From positions 124,001 through 188,000 of the forward strand of contig NZ_JAHLPN010000001.1 of assembly GCF_018917935.1 (NCBI RefSeq): DNA of 64,000 bases. The letters are read 5' to 3'. This stretch comes from Kineothrix sp. MSJ-39. GTDB lineage: Bacteria > Bacillota > Clostridia > Lachnospirales > Lachnospiraceae. A program made the position numbers and the translations under genes. Under the pieces are notes generated by a model. It searched no databases and was not told where the DNA came from. It saw nothing but the letters and a program-made list of their open reading frames with translations. Positions 17,503 through 28,070 of this stretch are shown in pieces (within the stretch, counting starts at the first letter, position 1; each line of letters opens with the position of its first letter).

Positions 17503-18104
17503 ACTTCTTCGTCTCTTTCCAGCAGATCCTTCTGCAGCATTTCCAGATATGGGACGAAAACACCGCTTTTTTTCGGAAGCCGGTAAGTCATATCGAGTTC
17601 TTCCAGACGAAAGCTTTTTCTGCCGCCTTCCTGTGCTCTGTTCCAGAATTCCAGCAGTCTGCGGAAGGTCAGATAATACAGCATATCCCGATGGGTATAA
17701 TACAAAAGGAAAAAGGCGACACCCTTCTGCTTTTCAAAATCCCGCATAAACGCAACCTGATGCGCATGGATGTTCTGGAGCGAAAATGTGTCCACCGCAC
17801 ATTCCTTGGCATCGAAGCAGACGGGGATTCCCTGCACGCTTCCGATATAATCGACTGTGCTTTTCTGATCAAAATAGGCAAGTGTGATATGCCGTGATTC
17901 CTTGTCGATCTTCATCGGTGTGATCGGCGTCGGGATCTTCTGGATCAGGGCTAGTCCGTTTTCTCTGTATTTTTCATTTGTCCGGTTGATGAGTTCCTCT
18001 AAGGTAGAACCTCGGAGGCCCCTTGAATTCCATGTTGCCATGTCTGCTGTTCTTCTCTTTCCAAACAGATCGTATCGCCGGTCCGCAGACCGCGTCTCTG
18101 TCAT
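17499..18104 (-). CDS. recU: Holliday junction resolvase RecU
   Basis: 201-residue RecU-family nuclease. Features: NSRGLRGSTLEELINRTNEKY near residue 25 (RecU signature around the active-site loop), IQKIPTPITPM, the catalytic Asp-x(n)-Glu-x-Lys pattern in STVDYIG ... CFDAKEC, and HAHQVAFMRDF. The family resolves four-way junctions in Firmicutes in place of RuvC. The ATG at 18104 is 4 nt after the upstream pseudouridine synthase stop; an internal ATG at 18041 is an alternative. The length fits the Bacillus protein. Confidence 0.9.
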   Translation of the reverse strand: MTETRSADRRYDLFGKRRTADMATWNSRGLRGSTLEELINRTNEKYRENGLALIQKIPTPITPMKIDKESRHITLAYFDQKSTVDYIGSVQGIPVCFDAKECAVDTFSLQNIHAHQVAFMRDFEKQKGVAFFLLYYTHRDMLYYLTFRRLLEFWNRAQEGGRKSFRLEELDMTYRLPKKSGVFVPYLEMLQKDLLERDEEV

Positions 18105-18108
18105 ATTT

Positions 18109-19089
18109 TCATTGCTTTTCTATCCGGGAAAAACCGTCAGGTGCAGGAGCTGTAAATACTTTGCCGCTCAAAGCCGCAAGCGGATCATTTCCCGGTAAAA
18201 TCGGAAATTCCAGCCTGTAAGCATGTAATAACTGGCTTTTGACGCCATAGCGGTCATTCAGCTTTCTGTTGCCGTATTTATAATCTCCCAGGATCGGATG
18301 CCCGATCGATGCAAGATGGGCACGGATCTGATGCGTTTTCCCTGTGATCAGATGGATCTCTAAAAGGGAAAGCCCGCCTTGATACTGCCGGATCGGTACT
18401 ATGCTTGTTTCGATATAGGAAGCGCCGGGAAAATCTGTCTGCCGCAGGGTTACTTTATTTGTTTTTTCATCCTTTGCCAGATAACCTGTCAGCGTGATCT
18501 TTTCGTTGACTGATCCGGTCACAATGCAGTGATAGAACTTACCGATACGCCGTTCTTTGATCATGGCATTCAGTCCCTTCAAGCTTTCATAGGTCTTGCC
18601 GCAGATCACAATACCGGATGTATTGCGGTCGAGCCGGTTGCAGATCGACGGCGTGCAGGTTGCCATCTGTTCCTGTGTCAGCTTTCCTTCCTGCAGCAGA
18701 TAGGCAAGAAACATTTCGTTGACAGATACATCATCAGGTTCTGCCTTTTGTGACAGAAGTCCCGCCGGTTTGTTGTAAAGCAGGATATTGGCATCTTCAT
18801 ACAGGATACAGTCTTTTTGCAGTGCCTGTCCCTGCGTGAGTCCCTGCTTCTTTTCTGCCTGTGTATCTGCGCCGGAAAATTTCAGGAACGTTTCTTCTGC
18901 AAAAAAGATCCGTATTCTATCTCCCGGTTTTAAACATTCTGTTCCGTCGGCTTTTTTCCCGTTTAAGGTAATATTCTTTTTGCGCAGCATCTTATATACA
19001 AAAGAGGTACCTGCATTTGGCAGGATACGGCAGACGTATTTTACGCATTTCTGCCCCTGGTCTCTTTCGGAAACAACAAATTCTCTCAT
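18109..19089 (-). CDS. RluA-family 23S rRNA pseudouridine synthase
   Basis: 326 residues. An N-terminal S4-like RNA-binding region (residues 14-75; FVYKMLRKKNITLNGKKADG) precedes the RluA catalytic core with NRLDRNTSGIVICG, in which the second Asp (LDRNTSG) is the catalytic residue, and LLEIHLITGKTHQIRAHLA. The usual HRLDRNTSG has Asn at the first position. Most like RluC/RluD, which modify the large-subunit rRNA. The exact target uridine cannot be assigned. Confidence 0.92.
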   Translation of the reverse strand: MREFVVSERDQGQKCVKYVCRILPNAGTSFVYKMLRKKNITLNGKKADGTECLKPGDRIRIFFAEETFLKFSGADTQAEKKQGLTQGQALQKDCILYEDANILLYNKPAGLLSQKAEPDDVSVNEMFLAYLLQEGKLTQEQMATCTPSICNRLDRNTSGIVICGKTYESLKGLNAMIKERRIGKFYHCIVTGSVNEKITLTGYLAKDEKTNKVTLRQTDFPGASYIETSIVPIRQYQGGLSLLEIHLITGKTHQIRAHLASIGHPILGDYKYGNRKLNDRYGVKSQLLHAYRLEFPILPGNDPLAALSGKVFTAPAPDGFSRIEKQ

Positions 19090-19104
19090 AAGCCGTTTCG
19101 CTTT

Positions 19105-19674
19105 CTATAATGTGATTTCATGGAGGATCGTTCTGACTGCCTGATCCTTTTCCGGTGTAGCGTCTTCCAGTTCTTTGATGGAAGACAGTCTGGTCTGATA
19201 GCTTTCCAGTTTATCAAAGATCTTTGTGTTGATCTGGTAGCCCTCTTTTTTGGCACATTCCGTAATGTGGTCTTCCAGTTTCTTCAGATCCTTGTAAGGC
19301 TTTGCCACATAACCGCAGACATTTCCGTTACGGATGACAACGGAAGGGACTTCATAGGTCTTTTCGTAGGTCGTAAAGATATTATCATAGCTGTTACAGA
19401 GCGGTGTTACCGCGTCCTTTACCGCCGAGTAGTCAGCATCTGAAATCCCATGTGCTTTCAGATACATGATCAGCGACACAAGCTGTTTGCTGGCAGGCAG
19501 CATACCTAATATAGCCACGATCGTCAAAAGGTTCAGACGGGATTTCGTCGTCATATAGCCTGCAATGTACAAAGATAACGGAATCGCAAAAAAGAGGATC
19601 GTTTTGATGATCTCCGTTTTCTTTTTATGACTGATATAGCCATAGTCCCCCTGTTTTATCTTTTGTCCGTTCAT
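19105..19674 (-). CDS. Conserved membrane protein of unknown function
   Basis: 189 residues with a basic N-terminus, two predicted membrane helices (about 24-42 and 48-70) and a hydrophilic C-terminal domain of about 115 residues rich in Lys, Glu and Tyr. No motif recognised. Its ribosome site overlaps the end of the SDR gene and the ATG is adjacent to that gene's stop, so the two are co-translated. Confidence 0.75.
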   Translation of the reverse strand: MNGQKIKQGDYGYISHKKKTEIIKTILFFAIPLSLYIAGYMTTKSRLNLLTIVAILGMLPASKQLVSLIMYLKAHGISDADYSAVKDAVTPLCNSYDNIFTTYEKTYEVPSVVIRNGNVCGYVAKPYKDLKKLEDHITECAKKEGYQINTKIFDKLESYQTRLSSIKELEDATPEKDQAVRTILHEITL

Positions 19675-20448
19675 TTATTTCACTCCTCGCAGTAATCTGG
19701 CATAGATAAATAAGATCCATTTTTGCGGTACATATTTCACCAAAAGGCGTAACAGCTTCATGGACAAGCCGTAAACGGAAACGTCCTTTTTCCGCATGGC
19801 ATCATGCAGTGCTTTTGCAACGACTTTCTCTTTTCTTGCCATAAAGTATTTCTTCAGGCCAAAAGGTGATCCGGTTTCTTCTGCAATGGAGAAAAAGGCA
19901 GTATCCACAGGCCCCGGACAGATGGCTGTCACAAAAATCTGTCTGCTGCGGAGTTCTTCTCTCAGTGCCCTGGTTAAAGAAAGTACATAAGCCTTGGAAG
20001 CTGCGTAGACAGCAAAATTAGGCTGTGGCAGAATGCCCGCAATGGAAGCAAACTGGATCAGATAGCTCCGTTTTGGCATATAAGGCAGAACCAGATACGT
20101 CATCTTCGTCAAGGCGCGGCAGTTCAGATCGACCATACCAAGCGTATCCGCTTCCGGGATCGTTTCAAACGGCCCTGTCTTGCCATAGCCTGCACAGTTG
20201 ATCATAACACGTATTTTTGGCTGTTCTTTTGCCAAAAGCTCTGTAAGCGGCTCATAATCTGCGTCGTCCGTCAGATCCATACTGAAGGTTCTGACATCTA
20301 CCGGCAGTTCTTTTGCGAGGGAAGCAAGGCGTTCGCTTCTTCTGGCGATCAGCCACACTTCATCCAGTCCCAGTACCTTTTCGGTAAGCTGTCTGGCAAA
20401 TTCTTTTCCCATACCGGAAGATGCTCCGGTAATAATTGCTATATTCAT
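19675..20448 (-). CDS. Short-chain dehydrogenase/reductase
   Basis: 257-residue classical SDR. NAD(P)-binding [15 protein letters not shown] at the N-terminus with an Arg-rich second strand (IARRSERL), which favours [13 protein letters not shown] (NAG-like motif), catalytic Ser in IQFASIAG and [11 protein letters not shown] (Tyr-x-x-x-Lys). PGPVDT follows. The substrate is unknown. Start overlaps the YgiQ-type gene stop by 4 nt. Confidence 0.93.
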   Translation of the reverse strand: MNIAIITGASSGMGKEFARQLTEKVLGLDEVWLIARRSERLASLAKELPVDVRTFSMDLTDDADYEPLTELLAKEQPKIRVMINCAGYGKTGPFETIPEADTLGMVDLNCRALTKMTYLVLPYMPKRSYLIQFASIAGILPQPNFAVYAASKAYVLSLTRALREELRSRQIFVTAICPGPVDTAFFSIAEETGSPFGLKKYFMARKEKVVAKALHDAMRKKDVSVYGLSMKLLRLLVKYVPQKWILFIYARLLRGVK

Positions 20449-22400
20449 CTTCTTTTCTTTCCTTCTTTCCCGGTTTTCTGATTCTTTCCGTTTCTATTTT
20501 TACTCTGGCAGGTTTCTTTTGTTTTTCCAGCTCTGGTATCCGGTTTTTGGCTACCGTTTTTCGGTTTATGCTGCCCATGTGCAGAGCCTGCCATCTTACG
20601 CGGTGGGATCAGTGCATGGGCATCAAAACCGATCAGATCTTCCCGGTGTGCCAGATGCAGGGCTTCCTTGACAAGCTCATAATTCTCCGGGTTTTTGTAC
20701 TGGATGAGTGCGCGCTGCATCGCTTTTTCATGCGGATTGTGCACCACATAAACAGGGGACATATCACGCGGGTCTATCCCTGTGTAGTACATGACTGTCG
20801 ACATTGTGGAAGGCGTCGGATAAAAATCCTGTACCTGCTGCGGCATATAACCGAGATCCCGGATATATTCGGCAAGTGCGACCGCCTCTTTTAAGGTCGA
20901 ACCCGGATGCGAACTCATCAGATACGGTACGACATACTGATCCATATGGAACTGTTCGTTTTTCTGCTTATATTTCTTTAAAAACTGCTGAAATACCGCA
21001 TTTTCCGGTTTTCCCATCCGCTTTAGCACCGCATCGCAGATATGCTCCGGTGCCACCTTCAGCTGACCGCTGATATGGTATTTGATCAGTTCATCAAAGA
21101 ACGTTTCGTCTTTATCTGCCAAAAGGTAATCAAACCGGATGCCAGACCGGATAAATACCTTTTTCACGCCCGGCAGCTTCCGCAGCTTGCGGAGCAGTGC
21201 CACATAATCGGAATGATCTGCCTTCATATTGGCACAGGGCTTCGGAAACAGGCATTGTTTATTTTTGCAGACACCGCATTTTAACTGCTTTTCACACGAT
21301 GGCTGTCTGAAATTAGCGGTCGGGCCGCCGACATCATGAATATACCCTTTAAAGTCTTTATCCTGTGTCATCTGCTCTGCTTCTTTCAGAATGGACGCAT
21401 GGCTTCTTGTCTGGATGATCCTGCCCTGATGGAACGTCAGGGCACAGAAGCTGCAGCCGCCAAAGCAGCCACGGTTGCTGATCAGGGAAAACTGGATCTC
21501 TTTTGTCGCCGGAACGCCACCTAAGGCATCATAGCTTGGATGGGCACGCCTTGTGTAGGGCAGTGCATAAATATCATCCATTTCTTCCTGCGTAAGCGGC
21601 ATTGCAGGCGGATTCTGCACCACATATACCTCATGCGGATAGACCTCCACCAGCATCTTCCCGGTAAACGGATCGGTGTTGTCATACTGGATCTTAAAAC
21701 TCTGTGCGTACAGCTTTTTGTCTGCCTTCATTTCTTCGTATGTCGGCAGATAGATTTCATCGTAAAAGCTGTTTTTGTTGCGGGCTTTAAATACCGTCCC
21801 CCTGACATAAGTAATGTCGGACACATCCATACCGGATGCCAGTGCATCCGCGATCTCTACGATAGATTTTTCTCCCATGCCATAAGAGATCAGATCTGCA
21901 CCGCTGTCCAGCAGCACGGAACGTTTAAACGAATTTGACCAGTAATCGTAGTGGGCAAGCCTGCGCAGGCTCGCTTCGATCCCGCCGATGATGATCGGTG
22001 TCTTTTTGTAGGAACGACGGATCAGATTGCCGTATACGATCGTGGCATGATCCGGTCTGTGGTACGGCTTTCCGCCCGGTGTGTAAGAGTCCGTCTGTCT
22101 GTGCTTTTTGGAAACATAGTAATGATTTACCATGGAATCCATATTTCCCGCGCTGACTAAAAAGCCGAGCCTTGGCTCTCCTAAAATGCGGATGCTGGCA
22201 TCGTCCTTCCAGTCGGGCTGTGCAATAATACCGACAGAATAGCCATGTGCCTCCAGCACTCTTGAAATGATCGCCACGCCAAAGGATGGATGATCGACAT
22301 AAGCATCTCCTGTTACATATATAAAATCAAGTTGTCTGATATGCGCCTTTTCCATGTCTTCTTTGGAAATCGGCAAAAAGTCATTCATTGTTATCCTCAC
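20445..22400 (-). CDS. YgiQ family radical SAM protein (UPF0313)
   Basis: 651 residues. N-terminal part with [20 protein letters not shown] and [20 protein letters not shown], both hallmarks of the family, then the radical SAM cluster motif in [19 protein letters not shown] (C-x3-C-x2-C). The C-terminus is a low-complexity Lys/Arg/Gly/Gln tail of about 45 residues. The function of the family is not known. Its first codons overlap the RsuA-type gene end by 20 nt. Confidence 0.92.
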   Translation of the reverse strand: MRITMNDFLPISKEDMEKAHIRQLDFIYVTGDAYVDHPSFGVAIISRVLEAHGYSVGIIAQPDWKDDASIRILGEPRLGFLVSAGNMDSMVNHYYVSKKHRQTDSYTPGGKPYHRPDHATIVYGNLIRRSYKKTPIIIGGIEASLRRLAHYDYWSNSFKRSVLLDSGADLISYGMGEKSIVEIADALASGMDVSDITYVRGTVFKARNKNSFYDEIYLPTYEEMKADKKLYAQSFKIQYDNTDPFTGKMLVEVYPHEVYVVQNPPAMPLTQEEMDDIYALPYTRRAHPSYDALGGVPATKEIQFSLISNRGCFGGCSFCALTFHQGRIIQTRSHASILKEAEQMTQDKDFKGYIHDVGGPTANFRQPSCEKQLKCGVCKNKQCLFPKPCANMKADHSDYVALLRKLRKLPGVKKVFIRSGIRFDYLLADKDETFFDELIKYHISGQLKVAPEHICDAVLKRMGKPENAVFQQFLKKYKQKNEQFHMDQYVVPYLMSSHPGSTLKEAVALAEYIRDLGYMPQQVQDFYPTPSTMSTVMYYTGIDPRDMSPVYVVHNPHEKAMQRALIQYKNPENYELVKEALHLAHREDLIGFDAHALIPPRKMAGSAHGQHKPKNGSQKPDTRAGKTKETCQSKNRNGKNQKTGKEGKKRR

Positions 22401-23103
22401 CTGTCAGTTGTTTCAGTTCTTCTTTTGTCAGTGCTCTGTAGGATCCCTTTGCAAGCGACGGATCCAGCAAAACGCTTCCGATCGCAGTGCGCTTTAAATA
22501 AGTCACTTTCGCGCCCAGCTTTAACAGCATCCGTTTTATCTGATGGTAACGCCCTTCCTGCAAAATGATCGTCCCGCGGACAAGCTGTTTTTGGGGATCT
22601 GCCTCCGAAACGGTAAGCTGCGCAGGTAATGTAGGCTTCTCATCCCCGATATCGATGCCCTGCAGGACCTGCTCTTTGGCATCTTCTGTCAGCATCCCTT
22701 CCGCCTCAAAATAATAAGTCTTGTCCACATGGTGGCGCGGACTCATGAGCCGGTGGGAAAACGAGCCGTCATTTGTCACGATCAGAAAGCCTTCCGTATC
22801 TTTATCCAGTCTGCCGCAGAGGATCAGATGCTTTCTTTCCGCTTCCGGGAAATAATCAAGCACTGTCCTGCCGGCATCTTCCGTTGCACTGACACACCCC
22901 GCCGGTTTATGGAACATATAATAGACATTGCCAAGCTGCCCGATCTGCCTGCCCTGGTAACAGATGCTGTCCTGCTCTGTCACCTGAAAGCCCGGATCGG
23001 TTACGGGCAGATCATTGACCAGTACCTGTTTTTTCCGGATGTAATTTTTTACTTCACTTCTTGTACCGACACCGGCGTCTGCCAGCCATTTATCCAGTCT
23101 CAT
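22381..23103 (-). CDS. RsuA/RluB-family pseudouridine synthase
   Basis: 240 residues: N-terminal S4 RNA-binding domain ([31 protein letters not shown] region) followed by the catalytic domain with [17 protein letters not shown] (catalytic Asp in LDKDTEG) and [10 protein letters not shown]. Length fits RsuA-type enzymes that modify 16S rRNA; RluB/RluE/RluF-like targets are also possible. The start at 23103 has AGGATGAG upstream; another ATG lies 9 nt earlier without spacing for a ribosome site. Confidence 0.9.
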   Translation of the reverse strand: MRLDKWLADAGVGTRSEVKNYIRKKQVLVNDLPVTDPGFQVTEQDSICYQGRQIGQLGNVYYMFHKPAGCVSATEDAGRTVLDYFPEAERKHLILCGRLDKDTEGFLIVTNDGSFSHRLMSPRHHVDKTYYFEAEGMLTEDAKEQVLQGIDIGDEKPTLPAQLTVSEADPQKQLVRGTIILQEGRYHQIKRMLLKLGAKVTYLKRTAIGSVLLDPSLAKGSYRALTKEELKQLTGEDNNE

Positions 23104-23185
23104 CTTTCTCATCCTGCTGCATAATTTTTATACACAAAAATACTATTTTAGTATACACTATTTTGTTTGATTTATGGAGTGGTTT

Positions 23186-24121
23186 ATGAAAATTTCACAG
23201 AAAAACCTTCTGACCGTATGCTTTCTGTTTCTGCTGCTTGTCTGTATCCTTTGTAACAGCAAAAAAACAGCGGAATTTGCCTATATCGGACTAAATACCT
23301 GGTATCTGAACATGATCCCTTCATTGTTTCCGTTTATGGTACTTCTGAATCTGCTGATCTCCACCGGGCTTTCCTACTGGTTTATGAAGCCGTTTTCTTT
23401 TCTGTTGAAACCGTTCCATAATACGGAGGATGCCTGCTTTGTTCTGTTCTTCGGCTTTTTGTGTGGCTTTCCGCTGGGCGCGAAATGTGTTGTGGATCTG
23501 TACAGCCGCGGAAGGTTGTCTAAAGCTAACTCCGAATATCTGCTCAGCTTCACCAACAATATCGGGCCTGCCTATTTCTTTGGCTTTGTTCTCGGGCAGA
23601 TCTATCCGACGCCATCTGTGGGCAAGTCTTTGCTTGTCATGTACGGTCTGCCGCTGTTCTACGGACTTTTCCTGCGTCATACGCGGTACCGCCGGATACT
23701 GGATCGGGAACTTATGACGCGCCGGTCTGAGCCGCCTGCCCTGATGCCTATACTGCAATGTCTGCCGGATGCGATCTCGTCTGCCCTGACACAGATCACG
23801 ATGCTGGGCGGCTATATGATCGTATTTAACGCACTCCGTATCCTGCCCGAACTTTTATTTTTTAAAAATCCTTATCTGTATCTTGCCGGACAGAGCATTC
23901 TGGAAATCTCAGGCGGACTGTTATGTATCAAGACACTGGTAAAGCCGGCATTACTGACAATCGTTCTGGCGCATGCCTGCCTCGCCTTTGGCGGTCTGAG
24001 CTGTTTCTTCCAGACAACGGCACTTTTTCAGAATACACCGTTTTCCGGCAAAAAATATATGCTGCATAAGCTTCTGTTATGCAGCATATCTATGATCGTT
24101 TCTTATCTTCTGTTTCGGTAA
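23186..24121 (+). CDS. ylbJ: YlbJ-like sporulation membrane protein
   Basis: 311 residues, mostly hydrophobic, with about eight membrane helices and the nucleoside-recognition (gate) domain. Signature FGFLCGFPLGAKCVVDLY and FTNNIGPAYFFGF match YlbJ, required for spore heat resistance or cortex formation in Bacillus. Start ATG 23186 follows GGAG by 8 nt. The gene lies after coaD in the genome order typical of clostridia but is on the plus strand, converging on the coiled-coil gene. Confidence 0.9.
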   Translation: MKISQKNLLTVCFLFLLLVCILCNSKKTAEFAYIGLNTWYLNMIPSLFPFMVLLNLLISTGLSYWFMKPFSFLLKPFHNTEDACFVLFFGFLCGFPLGAKCVVDLYSRGRLSKANSEYLLSFTNNIGPAYFFGFVLGQIYPTPSVGKSLLVMYGLPLFYGLFLRHTRYRRILDRELMTRRSEPPALMPILQCLPDAISSALTQITMLGGYMIVFNALRILPELLFFKNPYLYLAGQSILEISGGLLCIKTLVKPALLTIVLAHACLAFGGLSCFFQTTALFQNTPFSGKKYMLHKLLLCSISMIVSYLLFR

Positions 24122-24736
24122 TTACATCGGCTGTGGGCCGTTATCTGCCGGATTTGCAGAGGCGGATGCATTGTCTGCCTCAACCTGTGCCATTTCGTCA
24201 ACCGGATATAACTGTGCCCTGTTATTCTGGATGATCGTAATGCAGTCCTGCAGCTGTGTCATCAGCTTTTCGTAGTTGAAAGCAGCGATATCGATGGAAT
24301 GGGATAAGATATCCTCTACATTGCCCAGATTATCGTCGGTATAGCTGATCGCAGCAGCTCTCATTTCATTGGCTTCCGTTGTTGCCTTATCTAAGATCTC
24401 CTGCGCACGCTGTGTGGCAAGCTCGACGATCTCCTGTGCCTGTGCATGTGCCTGCTGCATGATCTCATGCTCGCTGACCAGCTCATTTGTATGGATCGCA
24501 GCTTCATTGATCAGAGCTTCTGCCTTCTGTCTGGCATCGTTTAAGATCGCTTCTTTATTGCTGATGATCTTCTGATACCGTTTGATCTCATCCGGTGTCT
24601 TCATACGGAGATCACGAAGAAGCTCTTCGATCTCATCCTTGTTGACCTTGATCATATTATTGGATAAAGGAACGTATTTACAATTTTCAATATAGTCTTC
24701 GATCTCATCAATCAACTGTTCGATTTTTGTACTCAT
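24122..24736 (-). CDS. Coiled-coil protein of unknown function, downstream of coaD
   Basis: 204 residues. Long helical/coiled-coil region from about residue 50 to 150, rich in Ala, Glu, Gln and Lys (for example EIVELATQRAQEILDKATTEA), resembling DivIVA/ATP-synthase-b type helices. The C-terminus (after residue 180) is Ala/Asn/Pro-rich and disordered. Proteins of this type often follow coaD in clostridia but their role is not known to me. AAGGAG precedes the ATG; coaD is 21 nt upstream in the same direction. Confidence 0.8.
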   Translation of the reverse strand: MSTKIEQLIDEIEDYIENCKYVPLSNNMIKVNKDEIEELLRDLRMKTPDEIKRYQKIISNKEAILNDARQKAEALINEAAIHTNELVSEHEIMQQAHAQAQEIVELATQRAQEILDKATTEANEMRAAAISYTDDNLGNVEDILSHSIDIAAFNYEKLMTQLQDCITIIQNNRAQLYPVDEMAQVEADNASASANPADNGPQPM

Positions 24737-24757
24737 AACGATTCTCCTTATAGTCTT

Positions 24758-25249
24758 TTATCTGGTTACCTTATACTTGTCATAAATCTGTTTTGCGACA
24801 AAATCAGGCACGCAGGCTTCAATATTACCACCGAAGCTGGCAATCTCCTTCACACTCGAAGAACTGAGATACGCATATTCCAGTGAAGTGGTCAGAAACA
24901 TCGTATCGAGTGTTTCACCGGATAATTTTCGGTTCGTCTGTGCAATCTGAAGCTCATATTCGAAATCTGTGATCGCCCGAAGTCCCCTGATCACAACATG
25001 AATATCTTTGGAACGTGCATAGTCGATCAAAAGTCCCTGAAAGCTCTCTACTTTCACGTTTTTCATGTCTTTTGTCGCTTCTTTCAATATATTAACACGT
25101 TCTTCTACAGAAAACAATGCAGTTTTATTTACATTATTTAGTACACTTACCGTTAATTCGTCAAATATTTCAGCAGATCTGCGGATGATATCCATATGTC
25201 CGTAGGTCATCGGGTCAAAGCTGCCCGGGTAAATTGCTTTGCTACTCAT
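24758..25249 (-). CDS. coaD: Phosphopantetheine adenylyltransferase
   Basis: 163-residue coenzyme A biosynthesis enzyme. Nucleotidyltransferase motif [16 protein letters not shown] at the start, [35 protein letters not shown] and [14 protein letters not shown] near the C-terminus. Overlaps rsmD by 4 nt. Confidence 0.98.
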   Translation of the reverse strand: MSSKAIYPGSFDPMTYGHMDIIRRSAEIFDELTVSVLNNVNKTALFSVEERVNILKEATKDMKNVKVESFQGLLIDYARSKDIHVVIRGLRAITDFEYELQIAQTNRKLSGETLDTMFLTTSLEYAYLSSSSVKEIASFGGNIEACVPDFVAKQIYDKYKVTR

Positions 25250-25803
25250 CTCTTGCTCCTCTGCACAAAGACATGTTTGTTTGTCTTGTATTTTTTCTCT
25301 TTGATCAGTTCGTAGCCCAGATCCTCCAGATAAGAGATATCCGTATCCAGAGACGCTTCAAAAATGATCAGGGTATCTTCATGGATCAGCTTCGACATCG
25401 TCAGATATTCCAGAACGCGTCGTTCGAGCTCTTTATCATATGGCGGATCCATAAAGACAATATCAAATTCATATTTGTATTCCAGTGACTGCAGGCTGAC
25501 AAATACATCCTGCTTGTAAATGCCTGCTTTATCATTCAGCCCTGTATGCTTCAGGTTCTCCTCGATACAGGTCAGGGCATTTTTATCATTTTCCACAAAA
25601 ACCGCATAATCCGCACCGCGGCTGAGTGCTTCGATACCGATCGCACCGCTTCCGGCAAACAGATCCAGAAACACACTGCCCGGCACTTCATTTTGTATCA
25701 TATTAAACAACGTTTCTTTGATGCGGTCTGTTGTAGGCCTTGTATTGTCACCAAGTGGTGCCTTTAACAGAAGCCGTCTCGCGCTTCCTGCTATAACTCG
25801 CAT
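25246..25803 (-). CDS. rsmD: 16S rRNA (guanine-N2) methyltransferase RsmD
   Basis: 185-residue Rossmann-fold methyltransferase for G966 of 16S rRNA (E. coli numbering). [10 protein letters not shown] start, [35 protein letters not shown] (SAM loop) and [10 protein letters not shown] (DPPY catalytic motif). It follows parC by 11 nt and overlaps coaD, forming a parE-parC-rsmD-coaD unit. Confidence 0.97.
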   Translation of the reverse strand: MRVIAGSARRLLLKAPLGDNTRPTTDRIKETLFNMIQNEVPGSVFLDLFAGSGAIGIEALSRGADYAVFVENDKNALTCIEENLKHTGLNDKAGIYKQDVFVSLQSLEYKYEFDIVFMDPPYDKELERRVLEYLTMSKLIHEDTLIIFEASLDTDISYLEDLGYELIKEKKYKTNKHVFVQRSKR

Positions 25804-25814
25804 ACGATTCCTCC

Positions 25815-28052
25815 TTATATCCGGACTTTGACACCCTTTGTGTCACGCTTGCCCAGCTTTAATTTATTCAGTTCGATCGTCTTTTCCTTGTAGATGATGC
25901 TCCGGTCGGAAATTGCCTGTGTCAGATAGGCTTCTTCAAGCAGATCTCCTGCACCTAATTTCATACCCCTGACACCGATCGCATTTTTCTTTTTGTCCGG
26001 GATCTCTTCCAGTGCAAAACGCAGGAAATATCCCTCTTTGCTTTGCAGGATCATGTTACGCTGGTCTTTGATCACTTCGACCAGAAGCACACGGTCATCT
26101 TCCTGCAGCTTGGTAGCAGCCACGCTGCGCTTGCTGACATCAAACTCGCCGCCGTCCACGATCTTCAGCATTGCCTGCTCTGTGACGAAAGCGATCCGGT
26201 AGAGATTCAGCTCTGACTGGCTGGCAGCACAGATGATCCGTTCCTTTGCCGTATCATATCCGCTGACATTGTCGATCGGGATGCCTTTGTCTCGGAATTT
26301 TCCAAACGGCAGATCGGATACCTTGACGGTGTAAAGCTGCCCCATATCCGTGAAAATACAGATCTTACCGGTGTTTTTACAGGTAAAGACATATTTGTTT
26401 TCCGCAAGTGCGGCTTCTTTGTTCCGCTCAAAGGTCGGCAGATCGATCGTTTTGGCATAACCGAAGCGGTCCATTAAGAAGCAGACATCCATTTCGTCCA
26501 TCTTCTTTTCCACATAAACGGTCTGCTCTGTATTTTCGATCACAGTCCTGCGTTTTCTGCCAAATTCTTTTTTCAGATCGTCAAGCTCTGATTCGATCAC
26601 CATAGTCATAGAATCATGACTGGATAAAATATCTTCGTAGCGGTAAATATTTGCCATTGTTTCATCATGTTCTTTGATGAGTGCTTCGATCTCCAGTCCG
26701 ATCAGCTTATACAGACGCATTTCCAAAATGGCATTTGCCTGTCGTTCGGTAAATTTGAGCTGTTCCGCCATAATGCGGGATTCTCTGGATTTAAACTGGA
26801 TCCCTGTCGTGTCGCCTTCCACCAGACATTTCTTTGCCATTGCCCGGTCTTTGGAGCCGCGCAGGATCTCAATGATCAGATCGATGACGCTGCACGCCTT
26901 GATCAAACCTTCCTGTACTTCTCTCTTTTCCTTCTCCTTTTGCAGGAGATTGTTGTACTTTCTTGTATTGACCTCAAACTGGAAATCAATGACATGCTTC
27001 AGGATCGATTTCAGACCCATTGTTTCCGGTCTGCCGTCCGCAACTGCCAGCATATTGACACCAAAGGTGTCTTCCAGCTTCGTCTTTTTATATAACATAC
27101 TGATGAAGTGATCCACATCTGCGTCTTTGCGCAGCTCGATCACAATACGGATCCCATCCTTGGAGGACTGGTTTGTAATATCCACAATGTCGTTTGTCTT
27201 TTTTGTCTCAGACAGGGCTGCCACATCGAGCAGGAATTTGGAAATGCCCATACCGATCATCGTATACGGGATCTCGGAGATCACGACATTGGTCTTACCG
27301 GCCTTTCCTTTTTCGATATCCACTTTACCGCGGAGTCTGAGCTTTCCGCTTCCGGTCTCATAAATGGAAACCAGATCATCTTTATTACATACTATGCCAC
27401 CGGTCGGGAAATCGGGACCTTTCAGGTAATGCAGAAGCTCACGCGTGGAAATTTCTGTATTACGCATATAGGCTTTTGCCGCATCAATCACTTCTCCTAA
27501 ATTATGCGGCGGAATGCTGGTCGCCATACCGACAGCGATACCTTCCGCACCGTTTACCAGAATATTCGGGATCTTGACCGGCAATACGACAGGCTCTTTT
27601 TCCGTTTCATCGAAGTTTGGCATGAAATCCACAACATCTTTATCCAGATCTTCCAGAAATGCGATCTGTGTGATCTTCTGGAGCCTGGCTTCCGTATAAC
27701 GCATGGCAGCGGCGCCATCACCTTCGATCGAACCGAAGTTACCGTGGCCGTCTACCAGAGGAAGTCCTTTCTTGAAATCCTGTGCCATGACAACAAGTGC
27801 ATCATAGATGGAGCTGTCACCGTGCGGATGATATTTACCCATCGTATCACCGACGATACGGGCGGATTTTCGATACGGCTTGTCATACCGGATCCCCAGC
27901 TCCTGCATATCGTACAGGGTTCTTCTCTGTACCGGTTTCAGACCGTCTCTGACATCCGGCAGAGCTCTTGCAATGATAACAGACATCGCATAATCGATAT
28001 AGTTTTTTTCCATAACTTCCGAATATTCTGTCTGTATGATTTTTTCGCTCAT
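25815..28052 (-). CDS. parC: Type IIA topoisomerase A subunit, ParC-type (topoisomerase IV)
   Basis: 745 residues. The breakage-reunion domain has the catalytic Tyr119 in RYTEARL and the quinolone-determining region GDSSIYD with Ser80 and Asp84, both the drug-sensitive type residues. GyrA is usually about 820-840 residues with a full beta-propeller and a GyrA box; here the C-terminal propeller is shorter and no GyrA box (QRRGGKG-like) is seen, so ParC is preferred. Topoisomerase IV separates linked daughter chromosomes. It lies 18 nt downstream of parE. Confidence 0.88.
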   Translation of the reverse strand: MSEKIIQTEYSEVMEKNYIDYAMSVIIARALPDVRDGLKPVQRRTLYDMQELGIRYDKPYRKSARIVGDTMGKYHPHGDSSIYDALVVMAQDFKKGLPLVDGHGNFGSIEGDGAAAMRYTEARLQKITQIAFLEDLDKDVVDFMPNFDETEKEPVVLPVKIPNILVNGAEGIAVGMATSIPPHNLGEVIDAAKAYMRNTEISTRELLHYLKGPDFPTGGIVCNKDDLVSIYETGSGKLRLRGKVDIEKGKAGKTNVVISEIPYTMIGMGISKFLLDVAALSETKKTNDIVDITNQSSKDGIRIVIELRKDADVDHFISMLYKKTKLEDTFGVNMLAVADGRPETMGLKSILKHVIDFQFEVNTRKYNNLLQKEKEKREVQEGLIKACSVIDLIIEILRGSKDRAMAKKCLVEGDTTGIQFKSRESRIMAEQLKFTERQANAILEMRLYKLIGLEIEALIKEHDETMANIYRYEDILSSHDSMTMVIESELDDLKKEFGRKRRTVIENTEQTVYVEKKMDEMDVCFLMDRFGYAKTIDLPTFERNKEAALAENKYVFTCKNTGKICIFTDMGQLYTVKVSDLPFGKFRDKGIPIDNVSGYDTAKERIICAASQSELNLYRIAFVTEQAMLKIVDGGEFDVSKRSVAATKLQEDDRVLLVEVIKDQRNMILQSKEGYFLRFALEEIPDKKKNAIGVRGMKLGAGDLLEEAYLTQAISDRSIIYKEKTIELNKLKLGKRDTKGVKVRI

Positions 28053-28070
28053 GTAAGTCCTTCCTTTTGG